From Lepeophtheirus salmonis (Eukaryota; Arthropoda; Copepoda; Siphonostomatoida; Caligidae): a stretch of 64,000 nt of DNA. The stretch lies in the NCBI RefSeq assembly GCF_016086655.4, contig NC_052140.2, positions 5,146,001-5,210,000 of the forward strand. Direction: 5' to 3'. The notes beneath the pieces were generated by a model. That model was not told the DNA's origin. It searched no databases and saw only the letters and a program-made list of their open reading frames with translations. The position numbers and the translations under genes are program-made. The stretch's first letter is position 1. Each line of letters starts with the position of its first letter. Below, piece by piece: positions 58,155 through 64,000 of this stretch.

Positions 58155-58695
58155 CAGGTGTGCGCGTCTAAAACTGAACACTCCTTTAAATTTTACGCCA
58201 TGCACATATTCGTGATTTTATTGAGTTGAAACCGGTTCATACTTCGAGGCAAGGGTCTTGACTAGTTATAAACAACACTCCAGCTAAATCTAAATAGCAA
58301 CAGAGAAACAACAGCCGATAATATGGAGAGACGTCGAGTCGTAATTTTGGAACTTTCCACGCGGGGAAAAACACCCACTGAAATTGCTGAGGTTATGAAC
58401 TGCAACTGCACCACCGTTTACGGCATGGTAGCCAAAGGACTTCTGAGGCGACCACAAGATCTAAGTCGAAGCCTCGAAGGTCGGACGAAATGGTTGCTGT
58501 CGTGAAAAAGTCTGTCAAGGACAAGAGAGGCAAGGTCACCGTCAGCAGCCTCTCCAGGGAGTTCAACGTCAGCAGAAGGACCATGGACCGGCTAGTTAAG
58601 AAAGATCTTGGCCTTAAGGTCTACAAGAGAACCCCTCGTCAAGCCCTCAAGACGTAAAATTTAAAGGAGTGTTCAGTTTTAGACGCGCACACCTG
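58155..58695 (+). mobile_element. 541-bp Tc1/mariner derivative keeping only the DNA-binding domain
   Basis: Perfect 43-base terminal inverted repeats (58,155-58,197 and 58,653-58,695, starting CAGGTGTGCGCGTCTAAAAC) flanked by TA on both sides. Inside, a plus-strand frame from ATG 58,323 encodes the first helix-turn-helix: MERRRVVILELSTRGKTPTE, then IAEVMNCNCTTVYGMVAKG. After a frame change near 58,465 it encodes the second: SDEMVAVVKKSVKDKRGKV then TVSSLSREFNVSRRTMDRLV and KKDLGLKVYKRTPRQALKT, ending at a TAA directly before the right repeat. The whole DDE/D catalytic domain has been cut out. The perfect ends indicate recent movement, necessarily driven in trans by a full-length relative. 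Confidence 0.9.
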
Positions 58696-58699
58696 TATT

Positions 58700-60666
58700 T
58701 GTATGATCAGTTCACAACACTTGCTAAAACAAAAAGGCTTAAGAAACTTAGACTAGATTTTTTTTAGTTAAATGTATACTCAAAAAAATTCAGACCATTT
58801 GCAATCATAATTTGCTGAAATATTGCCATATGGGAAAAAACTACAATTCAACTTTATAGGGAAAAAAGAAACCAAAAATTACTATAATTGTTTCCAATAT
58901 ACTTTTAGTAATTACAATGGTGAAAACTGTTGTTAACATTTTTTTAATAAACTATATAAAATATAGTCTATAAAGTTGTGTGGTAATATTCAAAGCATTT
59001 TGTATGGAGATTCAAGTCACATTTTTTGCACCTTACATTTCCTACATAGCTTTGCCTGGACACAGGAACTCTTAGAAAACGTATTTTACCCCTGTAAGTT
59101 TGATTATCCAAAAGAAATATAATAATGAAATAATATTCTTTGAATAAACTCGTTGATTTTCTGTGGAGTTAATTGTTTACCAATACTCACTTCATTATAT
59201 CTTTCAATTTTATAAGCAAAATATTCATTCTATGATCCACGGCTTCTTGTGCCTCACTTTTCCGTTCAATTGTCTCAACAAGTTACTGATGCAAGATACC
59301 CTCGGATCTTTGCTCGTAAAATAATTGTTAAAAAATATCTTATGTCCATGATTTGCTCAATAATTTTTTCTTAATGTGAATTATAAGTGTCTTCTATTTA
59401 CTTGCTCAGTCCTTTGTCTCTAGGGTGTTGTCATGACTGTGAAACTAGTATAAGATGTCCATAAATCAATGTCGTCTCATATTATCTGAAAGGAGCTTTG
59501 GAACATAGTTTTGTGATGACTTGTGTTTTCTTTTATTGATTAAAGGGCATGTTGCAGAGAGAATTAATCCTCCTAGAAAGACTTTCAATTGACTAATAAA
59601 TGTATCGAGATTTTATTATTTTGAATTGCATAAAGATTGTTTGAAAACAATTTGTGAAAGGAGTTCTTCACTAAAAAAAAAATAATTCAAAAAATTCATG
59701 TCATTTACTGAATGACAATGGTACATTAGATGTAAAAACTGGTTGAGAAATATGATATAATCTTTCAGCCAATGTCTTCATCTTTGTCTTGTTTAATATG
59801 AGCTGGGGATTGTAAAAGAAGTCCACCCAAACGATCCAAATATTATACGGCTTCTTCATCAGACTTGTCACTGTCGCCATTAGATATATTATTGACATTT
59901 AGAAATGCCATGATAATATCATTATTTGATATAGCTATATATCCAATATGTCAATGATTTCATCAATATTCAAACTTCATAGTGATACTTCAGAATATAA
60001 TGCTATAAAATATATAAGAATAAAATAGACTATGACGCCGAAATGTAGAAATAGATTATGTCTAATTTGCATAAATCCTTTATAAAAAATAAATACTTAA
60101 GACTTCTAAAAATGATCTAAATAACGTTCATAATCAGTTTAAATGCATGTAGAAAAATCTCAACTTCGGTACTAATGGTTTAAGGCAAAAAAGAAACTAA
60201 ATGTGATAAAAGTTCCACTTCACTACCCATTACCCATTATTACACATCACTAAATAAATAAGATCCAAGTAATTGCAATTTTTTTTTATTCATATTTAAA
60301 TAAACATTTCAGTTTATAATTAGGTCTCTAGAAAAAAAGTTATACTAATGAAAACAGTTCTGATATTTGAGACATATAATGACTAATAAAATTACTCGAT
60401 TAAAATGTATGTACATATTTTTGAAATCCTTTAAAAAGATAAATTTAAAAGCACGGCTTTTATATTGAATAGGAACTAAATTGTGAAATTAATTAAGCAA
60501 CTAAAAACTATTAGAAAAAAAATCAACAAATATGTGAAATTGATTCATTTTGAAACTTTCTAAAATTGCAAACCAATCGACACTTTAAACTTTTATCTGA
60601 ACAAGAGGCATAATATCTTAATAGATCTCCAGCATAGTCCCATGAAGTTAAAACAATATTAGAAAT
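58700..60666. other. no gene seen; one acidic coding-like patch
   Basis: AT-rich. At 59,910-59,700 the minus strand reads MAFLNVNNISNGDSDKSDEE then YLDRLGGLLLQSPAHIKQDK with one stop between. It resembles an acidic N-terminal leader but is too short to name. Confidence 0.35.
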
Positions 60667-61104
60667 CTAGATATACAAGAATGAATATCTTGCTGCATCC
60701 GCAATTATTATTGTTAAAAGATTTTCTATTCTGATGGGCTTCACAATAGTTAATTTTTCTGCAATAAAGGTTTTGTGGCTTGAAATAACATGGTGAAATA
60801 TTCGATTCTTACCATTATGGTTTTTCGAAGGGAGTCCAAATAACAATAAAGGGTTAATAAATGTATGTGTAATCTTTGGGGCATTCAGTGTGATAAATGC
60901 TCCTTTAATTTTGAAATTCGGACAACTGGCAAAATCGTGAATTGTCGAATTAAACATTTTACCACAATCCTGAATAGGAGGGTTGAAATAAGTGCAGTCT
61001 GATGAAATTTGAAAATGGGTAGTGAATTTTTCCCCATCCTTTATTTTCAAAATCGAGACCATAATTCTGTTTGACCACTGAATGTATAAAATAATATGTA
61101 ACAT
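60667..61104 (-). other. 145-codon open frame, unidentified
   Basis: The longest uninterrupted frame of the window. The product reads IMVSILKIKDGEKFTTHF, SDCTYFNPPIQDCGKMF, CPNFKIKGAFITLNAPKITH and so on, without a signal peptide or a family motif I know. By composition a stop is expected about every 13 codons, so a run this long would arise by chance only about once in ten windows of this size. It may be an exon or a fairly young coding remnant. Splice sites were not decisive. No repeat copy seen. Confidence 0.3.
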
Positions 61105-61554
61105 ATAGTTTTAAACTCAAACAAGAGGCTGTTACGTCATTATTTATGAGGAGGAGACGGAGGGAATTGTCAAATGATAACTTTTGACAGGAAATATAAG
61201 GGGTATTGGAGATGTAAAACGCATACAGTGGAACTGTGAGATAAGATCAATGACTTTGTTATTGGATACAAACAAGATATTTTTGTAGAGTGCGAGGAAA
61301 AGCCGCCTAACAATTTTTGAAATTAGTTTGGTATGATTTTTTGAATTGTGCAATTTGTTTTTATCAGTGCTATGATGTAATCAATCGTATTCTCATGAAA
61401 TTGGGAATTGTTAGCATTGTTCTAACTTAAGAGCCATCGGGCAGATTAAAAAAATATGATTCATGTATGTCACCGTATAGCTCATTAAGAAAAGAAAATA
61501 AGTTTTTTGTTCCTCTGAGGTCATTATGACCCTATTTTTGACCGAAATAAAACA

Positions 61555-61665
61555 TCATTTTTCCTTCTGTCTTTCTGTATCTCTCTCCTTCTCTCTGTCT
61601 CTCCCCTATTCTCTTTTCCCTCTGTATCCCTCCCTCGGTTTCTTTTTTTCTACCCTTATTCTTTG
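61555..61665 (+). repeat. pyrimidine-rich tract
   Basis: About 110 bases of C and T with few purines (runs such as TCTCTCTCCTTCTCTCTGTC). Simple-sequence DNA; could form unusual structure. No gene next to it. Confidence 0.7.
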
Positions 61666-61669
61666 TTAA

Positions 61670-62900
61670 TATTCTCCATTATTCAGCCCAGAAATGCGGG
61701 CATCCTCTCCAAGTATATTTATAAAATAAACAATTTATGCAAGTATCTACATATATAACGTGTTTGATATTTTTGGGGCGAAGCTCTTGATACCCAAACT
61801 ACTAAAGGTTCAACCATACTCAAAGTCACAAAATTAGTTTATCTAACAGTGATCCTTAGAGTTGTATCAATTCATTATATGGGACTTAAAACTGGCCCCA
61901 TCTGACGTACCTTCCCTGCAGTCAGTCTTAGAAAATAAAACCAAATTTTAATGCGTTGTCTTCATTTTCCTTATTAAAATGTTCTAGTCAAACTTTAAGG
62001 GTGTTTCATATAAGAGAATAGTTTTCCATGATAATTAATTCAGGCCGAATTGAAGTCTTTATTATCATTTTAAATATTGAATCTTTGATAATTGAGATTG
62101 ACTGATGATGGCCCTAAACTTATATCTGTAATTACGTTAGTGGGGCTGGAACCATAAGGAGCAAAGAGCAATTGAATTCATCACCTTTTTTTAAATTTGG
62201 AAGTGATCTAAAAAAATAAATTGTGTTTACTCTAAAATAATTTAAATGTCATAATTCCAGGACTTTTTTTTAAAATTATCATTTTTCTAAAAAAAGATTT
62301 ATATCTTTATATTGTTCATGGATTATTTATTCTTCACAAAAAAAATAGATCAAGCATATTTAACATAATGAAATAATACAGAAAGTAAGAGTAAGTTCGG
62401 AAGTAGATGTATATCATAAATTTAAAAGTTTAAAAATGATCCACCTCAGTTATTGCCACCATCCCCATTTGCATTCCTTTGAAGCACAAAACATTGAAAA
62501 ACAAATTTCACAAATGATTACTAAAAACATGTAAAGTCGATATTTTTTTATTTGGTCCAGTTCAGTTCAGCCATAAGACCAGTCATTAAGAATGCCAATA
62601 CCAGAACTAATTAAACAAAGAAGAAATAAAGTTGAATGACGTTATCAATTACCGAACTTGATAATTTTTGAGGACTGATATGCAGGGCTGAACTCGACCG
62701 GACCATGCATATATACAATTCCAAAAAAATTAAATATAACTTTTTTGTTTCTTTTTAAAAAAGTTCGGAAACCTTTTGTCAAAAAAGCCCAACAAGTAAT
62801 GTCCTTTGCCCCCCCAAAAAAAAAAAAAAATATATATAGCCTGCGTATACACTTGCAAATCCATTTCGGTGCTGATGGCTTACGTCTTATTTCAAAGATT
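61670..62900. other. no gene seen
   Basis: AT-rich, with an A run at 62,817-62,830. No coding or RNA signal recognised. Confidence 0.45.
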
Positions 62901-62903
62901 GTA

Positions 62904-63160
62904 CAGGGTGGTGTAGATGAATGGGGAAAAATTTTAAAGGTTTATAACAAACGAACTAGATAAGGTAGAATTTATTTTTTTATTATTTGAAACTTACTTT
63001 TAATGAAATTCAATTATTCATAATGAGATCAGCCTCTCTTGATAACCTCAGCCTCACGAAAACATGGTACATGCCTCATGATCAACCCTCTCTTGAGATT
63101 GAAATGGCAGGTTGTTTGGATGCCAAAAATCTGGGCTTCAGGACATTTTGTGGCAAATAC
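62904..63160 (+). mobile_element. left part of a Tc1/mariner-type element, homologous to 34,073
   Basis: TA then CAGGGTGGTGTAGATGAATG opens the element. The following text (TTTATAACAAACGAACTAGA, then NEIQLFIMRSASLDNLSLT in translation) parallels 34,100-34,215. A 105-codon frame (62,987-63,304) continues beyond the similarity. No right terminal repeat was found, so the copy is truncated. Confidence 0.5.
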
Positions 63161-63719
63161 TTTCTACACTTTATGGCCTTTTGTGTTGGTGCACTGTCTT
63201 GCTGGAGGTTGTTATTTCTTCCTTGGGCTACTTCATGTAATCAGGGAATGTTAATTAAAAGTACCAAGCCAGTACCAGTACTATGGCAAAGTTGTATCCT
63301 TTGAGTATCAACTTTGGCTTCCTTCAATATAACAGGATGTTCAATTAAAAAAACCTTGGTATATTTCATTGTATGACCATGTGAATGCATTTTAAGATTC
63401 AATAACATAATACAGTTTGACTGAATTTAATAAAATAGTAATAATAATAGTTTAGTAAAAATCTTACTCATTTTCTTGAAAAAGTCTTTAAAAAGTAACA
63501 TTTATTCTACTTAAGAGCCATCTAGCGATTAAAATATATTGTGTGAATTTTCATCTGGTGCACTGTATATAGTCATCCTTGACTCATATACCAATACAGT
63601 ATAAAGAAATAAAATGGGGTATGTTATATAAAATTTAAAAAAATGTATGTGAATTTTGAATAATAACATTTTTTCTAAAGCTATTATTACTATCTTTTTA
63701 TTCGTCTGGTGAGAACGTC

Positions 63720-63795
63720 TAACTATTGAGCGAGGAGCTATGTACGTGTGACTGTGCTAATGAAAAACAGAGTAACGCCAAGGATTTTTCGGGGA
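63720..63795 (+). repeat. dispersed repeat R1, fragment
   Basis: GTGCTAATGAAAAACAGAGT then AACGCCAAGGATTTTTCGG matches the R1 GTGCTCATAAAAG-AGAGTAATCCTGAGGA block. It is cut off and followed by the GTGTCTG repeat. Confidence 0.45.
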
Positions 63796-63811
63796 ACTAT
63801 TTTCTATATTA

Positions 63812-63885
63812 CTAACGCAAAATGTGTCTGCTTATCGACTCCTAATAACTCAGAGCAATGTCGTGACCTACCACTAGTTAAACTA
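63812..63885 (+). repeat. GTGTCTG dispersed repeat
   Basis: CGCAAAATGTGTCTGCTTAT then CGACTCCTAATAACTCAGAG and CAATG, matching 38,900 and 41,335. Confidence 0.55.
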
Positions 63886-64000
63886 ATAATAAGTCATTCT
63901 GGAAAGAATTATTCGAGGACTTGTTTTCCCAAATTGAACAAATTTTGACCTTTAAAATCTGCAAACTATTATGTATTCTATTTGCAAAAGAAGCAAGATT

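Noticed and set aside
58393..58584. Minus-strand 63-codon frame
   Set aside because: Shadow of the transposase DNA-binding domain on the plus strand.
53735..64000. Remaining calmodulin exons
   Set aside because: Read through for ELGTVMRSLG-, DADGNGTIDF- and EADIDGDG-type coding; none found.
1..64000. CRISPR arrays, bacterial operons, prophage
   Set aside because: No regularly spaced direct repeats with unique spacers, no ribosome-binding-site gene strings; all evidence is of animal nuclear DNA.

Overview
The window reads as repeat-rich, intron-rich animal nuclear DNA. It is AT-rich, has no operon-like gene packing and no long intact reading frames (the longest is 145 codons), and carries many decayed DNA transposons. 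The Tc1/mariner families, with transposase motifs of the HDNAP and SPDxNPxDF kinds, the piggyBac and hAT copies and the tRNA-derived SINE fit an arthropod. My best guess is a parasitic copepod (sea louse type), by recollection of the transposase families rather than by any search. No bacterial feature, CRISPR array, rRNA or credible functional tRNA was seen.

Only one piece looks like a live host gene: a calmodulin-type coding exon at 53,639-53,734 with a good acceptor and a GTAAGT donor. No later calmodulin exon was found up to the window end. Two other host-like pieces are weak or broken: a cathepsin L-type cysteine protease pseudogene (minus strand, 4,173-4,620) and a possible fatty-acid elongase-like fragment near 57,000. 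Several long degenerate coding tracts could not be named (1,365-2,065 minus; 6,095-6,270 plus; 48,830-49,430 plus).

Mobile elements by region. 0-10 kb: unidentified pseudogene, cathepsin pseudogene, two minus-strand SINE copies, mariner fragments. 10-20 kb: deleted mariner (9,947), piggyBac relic (12,290-13,730), a cluster of a dispersed ~400 bp repeat called R1 here, with a non-LTR retrotransposon RNase H fragment lodged in one copy, a PIF/Harbinger-like MITE (16,741-17,172) and an inverted mariner chimera (18,630-18,996). 20-34 kb: non-LTR 3' end, several mariner fragments, and a ~110 bp satellite-like array. 34-41 kb: two short elements with terminal inverted repeats and TA flanks, a 28 bp tandem repeat, and a hAT-like element with an exact 8 bp target duplication (39,464-40,611). 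41-52 kb: SINE copies, a Tc1-like element (46,186-47,038), a second deleted mariner (50,281-51,105). 52-64 kb: calmodulin exon, mariner relics, and a compact 541 bp element with perfect 43 bp terminal repeats that keeps only the transposase DNA-binding domain (58,155-58,695).

The parts do not form a pathway. The window is best read as intergenic or intronic DNA shaped by waves of DNA transposons, their internally deleted derivatives and a SINE.
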